This document shows positions 23,731-32,175 of a stretch of 64,000 bases of DNA, piece after piece. Every line of letters starts with the position of its first letter. The first letter of the stretch is position 1. The stretch is from Micavibrio sp. (lineage in GTDB: Bacteria; Pseudomonadota; Alphaproteobacteria; Micavibrionales; UBA2020), in NCBI GenBank assembly GCA_028283745.1, contig JAPWJZ010000008.1, positions 1-64,000 on the forward strand, in the 5' to 3' direction. The notes under the pieces were generated by a model. It was given only the letters and a program-made list of their open reading frames with translations. It made no database searches and was not told the origin of the DNA. Made by a program: the position numbers and the translations under genes.

Positions 23731-24977
23731 CAGTTTTTTAATTCAAGTTCGCGGATGACGCTGCGCACCTGTTCAAGGCACCAGTCAATCTGTTCCCGCG
23801 TGATGGTAAGCGGCGGGGCAAAACGCACGACAGTATGGTGCGTGTCTTTCGACAAAATGCCGCGCTCCATCAATTTTTCGCACACGACGCGGGCAGTGAC
23901 ATGCTTCGGGTCAAAGTCCATCCCGATCCAGAGGCCCTTGCCGCGCACGCCTGTCACCAGTGTGGAATTAATGCCGCGCAGCTGCTCCAGCATATACGCA
24001 CCCAGAATGGCGCTGTTCTGCACCATGCCTTCTTCTTCCAGCACCTTCAGCGCTTCAAGGCCAACGGCCGCCGCCAGCGGGTTGCCGCCGAAGGTGGAAC
24101 CATGGCTGCCGGGCTTGAACAGACCCATCACCGCTTTTTTGCCGACAACGGCAGAAACAGGCAGCAAACCGCCGCCCAGCGCCTTGCCCAGAATAACCGC
24201 GTCCGGCAGCACGTTTTCATGCTGGTAGCAGAACATGCGCCCCGTACGGCCAAGGCCGGACTGCACTTCATCCAGAATGAGCAGCACGTTTTTACGGTCG
24301 CACAGGTCGCGCAGCTCTTTCAAAAAGCCTTCGCGCGGCACTTTAATGCCGGCTTCGCCCTGAATGGGCTCGAACAGCACGGCGGCGGTGTTGGGCGTAA
24401 TAGCGGCTTCAACCGCTTTAATGTCGTCAAACGGCACGGGGCGGAAGCCCGGCGTGAAGGGGCCGAAGTTTTTGCGGTAATCCGGCTCGGTCGAAAAGCT
24501 GATGATGGTGGTGGTGCGGCCATGGAAGTTGCCTTCCGCCACAATAATTTCCGCCATGTCTTCGGGAATTTTTTTGACTTCATAGCCCCACTGGCGCGCA
24601 GCCTTCACCGCGGTTTCCACCGCTTCCGCGCCCGTATTCATGGGCAGTGCCATATCAAGGCCCGCAACATCCACCAGCTTTTCAAGGAAGGGGCCCAGCG
24701 TATCCGTATGATACGCGCGCGAACACATCGCCAGCGTCTTCGCCTGTTCGGTCAGCGCCTTCACCACGCGCGGGTGCGAATGGCCCAGCGATACCGCGGA
24801 ATACGCGCTCATCATGTCGAGGTATTTTTTGCCTTCGTGGTCCCACAGGTAAACGCCTTCACCACGGTTCAAAACCACCGGCAGCGGGCTGTAGTTATGC
24901 GCCACAAACTTCGATTCATGCTCGATCAGCTTCTGGGTGGAGGATTTCGTAAACTTCTGCAGGAATTTCTTTAACAT
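23730..24977 (-). CDS. rocD: Ornithine aminotransferase
   Basis: A 415-residue class III aminotransferase that moves the delta-amino group of ornithine to 2-oxoglutarate, linking arginine catabolism to glutamate and proline. Characteristic ornithine aminotransferase segments are NYSPLPVVLNRGEGVYLWD, YSAVSLGHSHP, MNTGAEAVETAVKAARQWGY and LLILDEVQSGLGRTG (PLP-ring Asp). The PLP lysine is in ILGKALGGGLLPVSAV, with GSHGSTFGGNPLA after it. ATG 24977 (MLKKFLQKF) avoids the longer frame that runs into the divergent ald region. It is coupled to the GNAT gene. Confidence 0.94.
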   Translation of the reverse strand: MLKKFLQKFTKSSTQKLIEHESKFVAHNYSPLPVVLNRGEGVYLWDHEGKKYLDMMSAYSAVSLGHSHPRVVKALTEQAKTLAMCSRAYHTDTLGPFLEKLVDVAGLDMALPMNTGAEAVETAVKAARQWGYEVKKIPEDMAEIIVAEGNFHGRTTTIISFSTEPDYRKNFGPFTPGFRPVPFDDIKAVEAAITPNTAAVLFEPIQGEAGIKVPREGFLKELRDLCDRKNVLLILDEVQSGLGRTGRMFCYQHENVLPDAVILGKALGGGLLPVSAVVGKKAVMGLFKPGSHGSTFGGNPLAAAVGLEALKVLEEEGMVQNSAILGAYMLEQLRGINSTLVTGVRGKGLWIGMDFDPKHVTARVVCEKLMERGILSKDTHHTVVRFAPPLTITREQIDWCLEQVRSVIRELELKN

Positions 24978-25049
24978 AACGTCTCTCTTGATTTGCCCAT
25001 GCGGCGGGAATACTATGCGGGCAGCGAACCCACTTAAAGGAGTCCGGCA

Positions 25050-25151
25050 ATGAAGCCCAAGGCCCTTAAGTATCAAACTCCCAAGGAGAAAAAGCAATGC
25101 TCATCGGCTGCCCCAAGGAAATCAAGACCAAGGAATTCCGCGTCGGCCTGA
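25050..25151 (+). CDS. Candidate overlapping upstream ORF before ald
   Basis: ATG 25050 is preceded at good distance by AAAGGAG (25036-25042). It opens a 33-codon frame that passes over the ald start in another frame and stops inside ald at 25149-25151. The peptide is strongly basic at its start (MKPKALKYQTPKEKK). ald has its own site (AAGGAGA before 25097). This could be a translated leader affecting ald translation, a real small protein, or chance. Confidence 0.35.
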   Translation: MKPKALKYQTPKEKKQCSSAAPRKSRPRNSASA

Positions 25152-26215
25152 CGCCGACTTCGGTGCGCGAATATGTGCGCCTCGGCCATCAGGTGATTGT
25201 TGAAACCAATGCCGGCGCGGGCATTCAGGCGTCGGACGAAGAATACATTAACGCGGGCGCGAAAATCGTCGGTACCGCGAAAGAAGTTTTCGACAAGGCC
25301 GACATGATCGTGAAGGTCAAGGAACCGCAGCCGTCCGAAACCAAAATGCTGCGCAAGGGGCAGATCCTTTTCACCTACCTGCACCTCGCCGCAGACCCCG
25401 TGCAGGCGCAAGGCCTGATTGATTCCGGCGCTATCGCCATTGCCTATGAAACCGTGACGTCGGAGCGCGGCGGCCTGCCGCTGCTCGCCCCCATGTCAGA
25501 AGTTGCGGGCCGCATGGGCGTTCACATCGGCGCGTACCACCTGCATGCGCCCATCGGCGGTTCGGGCATTTTGATTGGCGGCGTGCCCGGCGTTTCAGCG
25601 GCGCAAGTCACCATCCTTGGCGGTGGCGTTGCCGGCACCAATGCCGCGAAAATGGCAATCGGCATGGAAGCGCGCGTCACCATCCTCGAAAAATCTCTCG
25701 ACCGTATCCGCCAGCTGGATGACATGTTCGGCAACCGCGCCAACATCGTCTATTCAACGCAGGACGCCGTGGAGCGTTACGTGATGCGCGCCGACATGGT
25801 GATTGGCGCCGTGCTTATTCCCGGCGCACTCGCGCCGAAGCTGATCACGCGCGATTTGCTGAAAAAAATGCGCCCGAAATCTGTCATCGTCGACATCGCC
25901 ATCGACCAGGGCGGTTGCGCCGAGACTTCCAAGGCCACGACGCACGACAACCCGACGTATGAAGTCGAAGGCATTGTGCATTATTGCGTTGCCAACATGC
26001 CGGGCGCCGTGCCGCGCACCTCGGCGCAGGCGCTCAACAATGCCGTGCTGCCCTATGGCCTCGAAATCGCCGGCAAAGGCTGGGTCAAGGCGCTGCAGGA
26101 CAATAAACACCTGCGCAACGGCCTCACCGTTTGCAACGGCAAAATCACCCAGCCTGAAGTCGCCCGCGACCTCAAGCTGGCCTATTCCAAAGCAGAGGAG
26201 CAACTGGCAGCATGA
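25097..26215 (+). CDS. ald: Alanine dehydrogenase
   Basis: A 372-residue NAD-dependent enzyme that interconverts L-alanine with pyruvate and ammonia. It has the family opening MLIGCPKEIKTKEFRVGLTP, the substrate-site lysine in VKVKEPQPSE, the YLHLA segment, and APMSEVAGRMGVHIGAYHL. The Rossmann glycine motif is ILGGGVAGTNAAKMA (about 175-189), with the MVIGAVLIPGA and IDQGGCAETS segments behind it. It is divergent from ornithine aminotransferase, so two amino-group enzymes share a 119-bp control region. Its stop overlaps the start of a small Cys-rich gene. Confidence 0.97.
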   Translation: MLIGCPKEIKTKEFRVGLTPTSVREYVRLGHQVIVETNAGAGIQASDEEYINAGAKIVGTAKEVFDKADMIVKVKEPQPSETKMLRKGQILFTYLHLAADPVQAQGLIDSGAIAIAYETVTSERGGLPLLAPMSEVAGRMGVHIGAYHLHAPIGGSGILIGGVPGVSAAQVTILGGGVAGTNAAKMAIGMEARVTILEKSLDRIRQLDDMFGNRANIVYSTQDAVERYVMRADMVIGAVLIPGALAPKLITRDLLKKMRPKSVIVDIAIDQGGCAETSKATTHDNPTYEVEGIVHYCVANMPGAVPRTSAQALNNAVLPYGLEIAGKGWVKALQDNKHLRNGLTVCNGKITQPEVARDLKLAYSKAEEQLAA

Positions 26216-26409
26216 TCGGATTTCTGAAGAACTTCCTGAACGGCGAAAAATCACCGGAGGAAAAAGCCCTCTACGCCGTACAGGGCGCTGAAAAAGACCG
26301 CGACGTCCTCGTCGTCAACGCCTACGCGGATGATGACGAAGAGGAAGAGTCCGAAGAGGGCGGCTGCGGCACCGGTGGCGGCTGCGGCGGCTGCGGTTGC
26401 CGGAGCTAA
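26212..26409 (+). CDS. Cys/Gly-rich acidic miniprotein coupled to ald
   Basis: A 65-residue protein whose ATG overlaps the ald stop (ATGA). A helical N-terminus (MIGFLKNFLNGEK) leads to an acidic run (DDDEEEESEE) and ends in a glycine-rich tail with four cysteines in C-x5-C-x2-C-x-C order. The tail could bind a metal ion or iron-sulfur cluster. No family recognised. Translational coupling implies production together with alanine dehydrogenase; a strong terminator closes the operon. Confidence 0.75.
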   Translation: MIGFLKNFLNGEKSPEEKALYAVQGAEKDRDVLVVNAYADDDEEEESEEGGCGTGGGCGGCGCRS

Positions 26410-26434
26410 GCTTCGTTTCTAATAGCAATTAAAA

Positions 26435-26467
26435 ACCCGCGGCTGTTGAAGGCCGCGGGTTTTGTTT
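26435..26467 (+). terminator. Rho-independent terminator of the ald operon
   Basis: ACCCGCGGC (26435-26443) pairs perfectly with GCCGCGGGT (26452-26460) around an 8-base loop and is followed by a T-rich stretch to 26467. Confidence 0.92.
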
Positions 26468-26493
26468 TGTGTGTGTAGTGAGGGTGGTAACGG

Positions 26494-26529
26494 TTATGCG
26501 GCCTTCGGCTTATTTATGCTGCCTTCGGC
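26494..26529. repeat. 20-bp tandem duplication at the alcohol dehydrogenase 3' end
   Basis: TTATGCGGCCTTCGGC (26494-26509) and TTATGCTGCCTTCGGC (26514-26529) differ at one base and lie 20 bases apart. The second contains the gene's stop and last codons (PKAA-stop on the minus strand); the first repeats them downstream. Confidence 0.65.
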
Positions 26530-27572
26530 AGTGACTTCATATCAATCACGAAGCGGTATTTCACGTCGCTTTTGCCCATGCGGGTGAAGGCGGTCTCGAT
26601 GTCCTGGATTTTGATCATCTCGATGTCCGAGGTGATGTTGTGCTTGCCGCAGAAATCCAGCATCTCCTGCGTTTCGGCAATGCCGCCGATGAGGGAGCCT
26701 GCCAGCGACTTGCGGCCGAAAATGAGGTTGAAAGCGGCAGGCGACGGGTGGTCCTTGTCGGGCACGCCAACCAGCGTCAGGGTGCCGTCGCGCTTCAGCA
26801 GTGTCAGGAAGGCGTTAAGGTCGTGCGGGGCTGAAACGGTATCGAGGATAAAGTCGAACTGGCCTTGCACCGCTTCCATTTCGGCGGCGTTTTTTGACAC
26901 AACAACATGGTGCGCGCCCAGACGCAGCGCGTCGTCTTTTTTGTTGGGTGACGTCGTGAACACGGTCACTTCCGCGCCGAAGGCCACGGCAAACTTCACG
27001 CCCATGTGGCCAAGGCCGCCAAGGCCGACGATGCCGACCTTCGAGCCTTTGCCGACTTTCCAGTGGCGCAGCGGCGAATAGGTGGTGATGCCGGCGCAGA
27101 GCAGCGGGGCAGCTGCCGCAAGGTCAAGCTTGCCCGGCACTTTCAGCACGAAGCTTTCCTTCACCACGATCTGGTCGGAATAGCCGCCCTGTGCCAGTGT
27201 TTTGCCGTCGCGCTCGTGGCTGTTGTAGGTGGGGGTCATGCCTTCGGCGCAGAACTGCTCGAGATCGTCTTTACAGTTGGGGCAGCCGCCGCAGGAATCG
27301 ACCATGCAGCCGACGGCGGCAACATCGCCGACCTTGAATTTTTTGACATTGCTGCCGACCTTGGTGACCTTGCCGACAATTTCGTGGCCCGGCACCATGG
27401 GGTAGAGGGAATTTTTCCAGTCGTTGCGGGCCTGATGCAGGTCCGAATGGCAGACGCCGCAATAGGCAATTTCAATCTGCACATCATCCGGCCCCGGCTC
27501 GCGGCGGTCGAAAGAGAAGGGCGCAAGGGGCGAGGTCGCATCTTTAGCGGCATAGCCGGAAGCTTTTGACAT
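26514..27572 (-). CDS. Zinc-dependent alcohol dehydrogenase / aldehyde reductase (YahK-like)
   Basis: A 352-residue medium-chain dehydrogenase of the cinnamyl-alcohol/YahK (Ahr) type that reduces aldehydes with NAD(P)H. The catalytic zinc ligands are in YCGVCHSDLH and GHEIVGKV, and the structural zinc cysteines are in CGGCPNCKDDLEQFC. The Rossmann motif is GIVGLGGLGHMGVKFA, the form typical of this subgroup. SHERDGKTLAQGGYSD and LLCAGITTYSPL are further landmarks. It is a single gene flanked by a terminator and the ABC transporter operon; the 3' end is duplicated in tandem. Confidence 0.93.
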   Translation of the reverse strand: MSKASGYAAKDATSPLAPFSFDRREPGPDDVQIEIAYCGVCHSDLHQARNDWKNSLYPMVPGHEIVGKVTKVGSNVKKFKVGDVAAVGCMVDSCGGCPNCKDDLEQFCAEGMTPTYNSHERDGKTLAQGGYSDQIVVKESFVLKVPGKLDLAAAAPLLCAGITTYSPLRHWKVGKGSKVGIVGLGGLGHMGVKFAVAFGAEVTVFTTSPNKKDDALRLGAHHVVVSKNAAEMEAVQGQFDFILDTVSAPHDLNAFLTLLKRDGTLTLVGVPDKDHPSPAAFNLIFGRKSLAGSLIGGIAETQEMLDFCGKHNITSDIEMIKIQDIETAFTRMGKSDVKYRFVIDMKSLPKAA

Positions 27573-27686
27573 GGCGGAATCCTTTTTTTCAGAAAAAAAT
27601 AAATGCGCAGTTTTCCACGCGCATCACACATAGTTTGCGGCGGCGCAGCGTCAAGGGTGCCGCGCGGTTTTTAGAAAATTTTCAGG

Positions 27687-28559
27687 TTATTTTTTGCGGC
27701 GCGGATCCAGGGCGTGCTGCAGGGCATCGCCGGTAAAGTTGAACGCCAGCACGGTCAAGAAAATCATCAGCCCGGGGTAAACGCTCAGGCGTGCATGTTC
27801 CCATATCGTGTCTTCCGCATTGGTCAGCATGTTGCCCCAGCTGGGCAGCGGCGGTTGAATGCCAAGGCCAAGAAAGCTTAAAACCGATTCAGTCAGAATA
27901 ATGCCGCCAACCGCCAGCGCCGTTGCCACCACAATCGTATTCAAAAGGTTGGGTAGAATATGCCGCAGCACAATGCGCAGGTGGCCAAGGCCCAGTGCGC
28001 GGGCAGCGCGTACAAAATCCATTTCCTTCAGCGTCAGCGTGCGGGCACGCGCAAGCCGCGCCACCGTCGTCCAGCCGAGCAGTGAAATGATAATGATAAT
28101 TTTATAAAGGCTCATACGCGGGCTGCCGGCAAGGGCAGGGGAGATGCCAAGCTTTTCAAGGTCGATCGCCGACAGAATAATCAGCAGCGGCAGTGATGGC
28201 AGCGCAATCAACAGGTCGGTCATGCGCATCAGCAGCGCATCCCACCGCCCGCCCGCATAACCGGCGGTCATGCCGACGGCTGTGCCGATAAAGGCGGAAG
28301 CCAGCCCGGCGGCAAGCGCCACCAGCAGCGATACCTGCCCGCCATAAAGCAGGCGAATAAAAACATCCCGCCCCAGCTCGTCCGTCCCCATAATATGCGC
28401 GGTGGATGGTGGCAGGAAGCGGGATGATAAATCTGCCTCGTTACTTGCAATATGCAGCGCGCTTTCAATGAAGCCGGCGGAAAAGCACAAAGCCGCCAGC
28501 ACCAGCAGTGCAATCAGCGGCGTAAACAGCAGAATGTTTTTGGCGGTGATGCGGCGCAT
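27687..28559 (-). CDS. Peptide-type ABC transporter permease (DppC/OppC family)
   Basis: A 290-residue inner-membrane permease with a short cytoplasmic start, one helix, a periplasmic loop containing HIMGTDELGRDVFIRLLYG, and five more helices. That GTDxxGRD motif defines the DppC/OppC subfamily. The coupling helix EAA-like motif is DFVRAARALGLGHLRIVLRHILPN (given here as its two halves DFVRAARALGLG and HLRIVLRHILPN). It pairs with the DppB-type permease just upstream. No ATPase gene follows, so the ATP-binding subunits must come from elsewhere. Confidence 0.93.
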   Translation of the reverse strand: MRRITAKNILLFTPLIALLVLAALCFSAGFIESALHIASNEADLSSRFLPPSTAHIMGTDELGRDVFIRLLYGGQVSLLVALAAGLASAFIGTAVGMTAGYAGGRWDALLMRMTDLLIALPSLPLLIILSAIDLEKLGISPALAGSPRMSLYKIIIIISLLGWTTVARLARARTLTLKEMDFVRAARALGLGHLRIVLRHILPNLLNTIVVATALAVGGIILTESVLSFLGLGIQPPLPSWGNMLTNAEDTIWEHARLSVYPGLMIFLTVLAFNFTGDALQHALDPRRKK

Positions 28560-28561
28560 GG

Positions 28562-29515
28562 TTATTTTTTCCCCGCATTCACGCGCGGGTCCAGCCAGCC
28601 GTAGGCAGCATCCGCAACAAAGTTGGCCACCAGCACGAATGACGTCAAAATCAAAAAACCGGTAAGGGCCAGGTTATAATCATTGCCCATGATGGCATCA
28701 AACATCAGCTTGCCCATGCCGGGGAAGGCGAAAATGGTTTCAATGGTCAGCGCGCCGCCGAACAGCGTGCCAAGGTCGAGCATGAATAGCGTCACAACTG
28801 GTGCCAGCGCACTGCGAAAGGCATGACGCCAAATCACCTGCCGTTCCGAACAGCCTTTGGCGCGGGCGGTGCGGATATGGTCGGCCCGCAGGCTGTCCAT
28901 CATCGCGCTGCGCAGGTGGCGTATGTATACGGCAAGGCCCGACAGGGTAAGCGTTGCCACCGGCAGCACGAGCGATTTCATGTTATCGCCAAAGCCGCCC
29001 GACAGGCTTGCCGCCGCCGGCAGCCAGCCGAGCGAGACGGAGAAAAGGCAGATCAGCAGAAGGCCCAGCCAGAAATGCGGCAGCGAAATGCCTGCAAGGC
29101 AGAACAGGTTGATGGCGCGGTCAACAATGCCGCCCGCGCGCCGCGCCGCCAGCACGCCCAGCGGCAGCGCAATAATAAGCGTCAGTGTCAGCGATATGCC
29201 CAGCAGAATGCCCGTATTTAAAAACCGCGGCCAGACGACGCCTAATACAGGCAGGTTATAAAGCCTGCTAAAGCCAAGGTCGCCCTGCAGCGCGGATGAC
29301 AGCCAATGCCAGTAGCGCAGGGGCAGGGGTTGGTCAAGGCCGTACAAGGCGCGCAGCCGCGCAATATCATCCGGCGTGATATGCGGGTTGCCGGCGGCCA
29401 TTAAATCAACCGGGTCGCCCGGCATCAGCCCGATCAGCACATAGACGAGGAACGATACAAGCAGCAGCGTCGCTGCAGCCTGTAGAAGGCGGCTGAAGAC
29501 GGCGGTCGCGTGCAT
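28562..29515 (-). CDS. Peptide-type ABC transporter permease (DppB/OppB family)
   Basis: A 317-residue permease with the DppB/OppB layout. Helix 1 is near the N-terminus (LLLVSFLVYVLIGLMPGDPVDLM), a long periplasmic segment with DIARLRALYGLDQPLPLRYWHW-type sequence follows, then five helices. The EAA-like coupling motif is DHIRTARAKGCSERQVIWRH. GTLFGGALTIETIFAFPGMG is typical. The start overlaps the stop of the unknown gene upstream by one base, and the DppC-type gene starts two bases after its stop. Confidence 0.94.
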   Translation of the reverse strand: MHATAVFSRLLQAAATLLLVSFLVYVLIGLMPGDPVDLMAAGNPHITPDDIARLRALYGLDQPLPLRYWHWLSSALQGDLGFSRLYNLPVLGVVWPRFLNTGILLGISLTLTLIIALPLGVLAARRAGGIVDRAINLFCLAGISLPHFWLGLLLICLFSVSLGWLPAAASLSGGFGDNMKSLVLPVATLTLSGLAVYIRHLRSAMMDSLRADHIRTARAKGCSERQVIWRHAFRSALAPVVTLFMLDLGTLFGGALTIETIFAFPGMGKLMFDAIMGNDYNLALTGFLILTSFVLVANFVADAAYGWLDPRVNAGKK

Positions 29516-30414
29516 TATTTCCGGGGGCTTTCTTTGACGTCCGGGGCGGACTGTTCACTTTCGTTGCGGTCGGCATCGTCCATCTGCTGCTGGTAGCTAT
29601 CCATCAGGCCCTTGATTTTCGGATGCTTGATGCCCTTTAGCTCGTCTTCCATGATGCCGAGGCGATATTCGCTGATGTAGCGCAGCGAATGGCGAATGTC
29701 CTGCCATTTTTCCGGCCGCACGGTGGCGAAGTTGCCAGGTTCAAGCGCGCGCAGGGAATCGCATACATCGTCAGGGTTGTTGTGCGCGGGGTATTGCGCA
29801 TCATAATCCAATACGGCGTGCAGGCTTTTCACCACTTCGGCTGAATCTGCGAGCTTGCTTTGCGGAAAAATGGGGTGCGGGAAATAATCAATCACCGCGC
29901 TCAGGTTTTCGACCGACTTAACAGAGCCGCAGCGCAGCGCATCGAACCGTCCGCGGAACCGCGTAAACTGCCACCAGAACAGCGCTTCATCTGTATGGTG
30001 CAAGCGGTTGAGGCGGTAAGAATACATGAGAAAGTTCAGCGTCGATAGCTTCGCCGTATAGGGCTCGAGGATTTTTATAATCTCCGGCGTTTCGGATTCG
30101 GGGCGCAGTGATACCCAGTTATAAAGTTTCTGGTTGCTGTATTTATGGTTGAGGTAATTGTCCGCAATGGCGGGCAGCTCTGACAAGCTATGGCTGCGTA
30201 CCCATTGCATTTCTAGCCAGCGCGACCCGCTGGAGGCGGTAACGCTGAGGTAGCTCAAGAAAAGCATGACGGCAAAGGCGCGGACACACCAGCGGGCGGA
30301 ACGGTAGGCCCAGGAATCACGGAAGGTAGCGGGCACGGCCGGACCGTCGTTCACAGGTTCCGGCTGCGGCGCGGGCTGCAGGTCGGGGAGCTTCGGCGGT
30401 CTTTTTCGGCTCAT
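29515..30414 (-). CDS. Unknown single-helix membrane protein inside the ABC transporter operon
   Basis: A 299-residue protein encoded between the solute-binding protein and the two permeases, overlapping both neighbours by 1-4 bases. A proline-rich cytoplasmic N-terminus (about 40 residues) precedes one membrane helix at about 43-62 and a largely helical domain of about 230 residues, probably periplasmic. The C-terminus is charged (DADRNESEQSAPDVKE). No family recognised. The tight coupling suggests a dedicated accessory of this transporter, for example a docking or substrate-processing partner; that is inference. Confidence 0.75.
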   Translation of the reverse strand: MSRKRPPKLPDLQPAPQPEPVNDGPAVPATFRDSWAYRSARWCVRAFAVMLFLSYLSVTASSGSRWLEMQWVRSHSLSELPAIADNYLNHKYSNQKLYNWVSLRPESETPEIIKILEPYTAKLSTLNFLMYSYRLNRLHHTDEALFWWQFTRFRGRFDALRCGSVKSVENLSAVIDYFPHPIFPQSKLADSAEVVKSLHAVLDYDAQYPAHNNPDDVCDSLRALEPGNFATVRPEKWQDIRHSLRYISEYRLGIMEDELKGIKHPKIKGLMDSYQQQMDDADRNESEQSAPDVKESPRK

Positions 30415-32105
30415 GGCGTTACGCTCCAGTTTTCGATCCAGAGGGTCGTGGGGTTCAGGTTGCCGGTCGGCTCAACGCCGTGCAGCCATGACGGAATGAA
30501 GAAGCTGTCGGCGCGGTAATACAGCGGCAGCGCGGGCAGCTGGTCGGCATACATTTTCTGCATATCGACCCATAGTTTCATGTTCGCATCCGGTGCGCAG
30601 ACAACGTCGAGATCGTCGATGATTTTATCCATCTTCGCGTCTTTGTAGCCGGTATAGTTCTGGCCGCCATAGTTATTGGCCTGCCGGGGAATCATGTCGC
30701 CATACAGCGTTGTTTTGGGAATGCTGCGGGGCGATGCAACCCACGCATACATGACGCCGCCCTTGAAGCTGCGCTTGCGCATTGTGTCGCCAAACAGCAC
30801 GCGGGCGGGCTGGTTGTCAATCTCCGTCGTGATGCCGGATTTTTTCCAGTCGGACTGAATGGCCTGTTCAATCACCTCGCGGCTTTTGTTGCCGGCGGTG
30901 GTTTGCAGCTTAATGACCAGCTTGTTGCCGCTGGCGTCATAGCGCAGGCCGTCGTCTTTCAATTTAAATCCGGCCGCATCCAGCAGTTCGCCGGCTTTTT
31001 TCGGGTCATGGGGGTATTGCGCGACATCGGCGGTATAAACAGTATCCAGCGGGTGGACGTTTGACAGCGCGGGCGGTTGCTGGCCGTTGAATAGCTGCTG
31101 GCTGATGGCGGCGCGGTCCATCGCGTACATCAACGCCTGCCGCACGCGAAGGTCGGTGAAGGGGGCTTTATCAAGGTTAAGGTCGATATGCTCGAACGTC
31201 AGGCCCGGTTTATAGACAACATTGAACTGACCGGGCTTGGTCGCCTTCAACCGCTTTTCAAACGTCAAAGCCTCATCCAGCGTAATGCCCAGCTCGCCCG
31301 CGATATAATCAATGTCGCCGGAAAGCAGGTTGGCCTGCAGCGCTGCCGAATTATCAATCGTGCGGAAGGTCAGGCTGTCAAACGCGGGTTTCGCGCCCTT
31401 CCATTCGGTATTGCGGCCAAGGGTAATGGCGCTGCCGGATTCCACCTTGGTGATTTTATATGGGCCAAACCACAGGCCGGGGTTGGTGGGGTCGGTGTTG
31501 TACAGTGTGCGGTTTTTGTAGGTGGCGGGATCTTTTTCAAAAACCTTGCGCTCCAGGTGGTCGGGCAGCGGGTAGAAATCGTCAATCGAGGCGAATTCGC
31601 ATTTCTCTTTGTCGAAGTGGATGATGAAGGTGCGGTCATCCACAATCTCGAGGCTGGCAATGTCTTTTGAAAAGAACTCGCCATTGCCAACGCCCGACAG
31701 CGGGTTGCGGCCGACATCGTAGGAAAACTTAATGTCTTTCGTCGTCAGCGGCGTGCCATCACCCCAAACGAGGCCTTCTTTCAACGTGTAGGTAGCGGCA
31801 ATGCCCTTGTGGCCATCTTTGCGGGTTTCTTTCTTCGCGGTGCCATTGTCATAAGACGGAAGCGCGGTGCAGAGCATGCATTCCGCTTCCCACTTCGCGT
31901 TGTGAACGGTCATAGGGCGAATGGCGGGGCCCATGATGATGCTTTTGGCCACCATCTCGTCAAAATCAGGATGCAGCGTGGAGGGAAACTGCGAAATGCC
32001 GATTTTAAGCGCGTTATGGTCAGCGAAAGCCGGCGCGGCGGGAAGCGCCAGCGACAGGGCCGTGGACAGGACAAGTGCAGAGATAAAAACTTTTGCCATT
32101 TTCAT
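30411..32105 (-). CDS. Peptide ABC transporter substrate-binding protein (family 5)
   Basis: A 564-residue periplasmic binding protein with a signal peptide (about 1-28, ending in APAFA) and the SBP_bac_5 fold. Landmarks are YTLKEGLVWGDGTPLTTKDIKFSYDV, DIDYIAGELG, FEHIDLNLDKAPFTDLRVRQALMYAMDR, and PHDPKKAGELLDAAGFK. It captures peptides or similar ligands for the permeases encoded downstream. ATG 32105 and ATG 32099 are both possible; neither has a strong ribosome-binding site. It heads a four-gene operon without ATPase genes. Confidence 0.93.
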   Translation of the reverse strand: MKMAKVFISALVLSTALSLALPAAPAFADHNALKIGISQFPSTLHPDFDEMVAKSIIMGPAIRPMTVHNAKWEAECMLCTALPSYDNGTAKKETRKDGHKGIAATYTLKEGLVWGDGTPLTTKDIKFSYDVGRNPLSGVGNGEFFSKDIASLEIVDDRTFIIHFDKEKCEFASIDDFYPLPDHLERKVFEKDPATYKNRTLYNTDPTNPGLWFGPYKITKVESGSAITLGRNTEWKGAKPAFDSLTFRTIDNSAALQANLLSGDIDYIAGELGITLDEALTFEKRLKATKPGQFNVVYKPGLTFEHIDLNLDKAPFTDLRVRQALMYAMDRAAISQQLFNGQQPPALSNVHPLDTVYTADVAQYPHDPKKAGELLDAAGFKLKDDGLRYDASGNKLVIKLQTTAGNKSREVIEQAIQSDWKKSGITTEIDNQPARVLFGDTMRKRSFKGGVMYAWVASPRSIPKTTLYGDMIPRQANNYGGQNYTGYKDAKMDKIIDDLDVVCAPDANMKLWVDMQKMYADQLPALPLYYRADSFFIPSWLHGVEPTGNLNPTTLWIENWSVTP

Positions 32106-32175
32106 GCGGTTAGCGTTGAATAGACCCCGGATAAATATTCAGAAAATCCCATCATTTTCAGGGCAGGAATTTTAC

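Noticed and set aside
23835-24974. 379-codon plus-strand frame opposite ornithine aminotransferase
   Set aside because: Antisense shadow; composition (His/Arg/Phe-rich) is not protein-like and the aminotransferase is clearly real.
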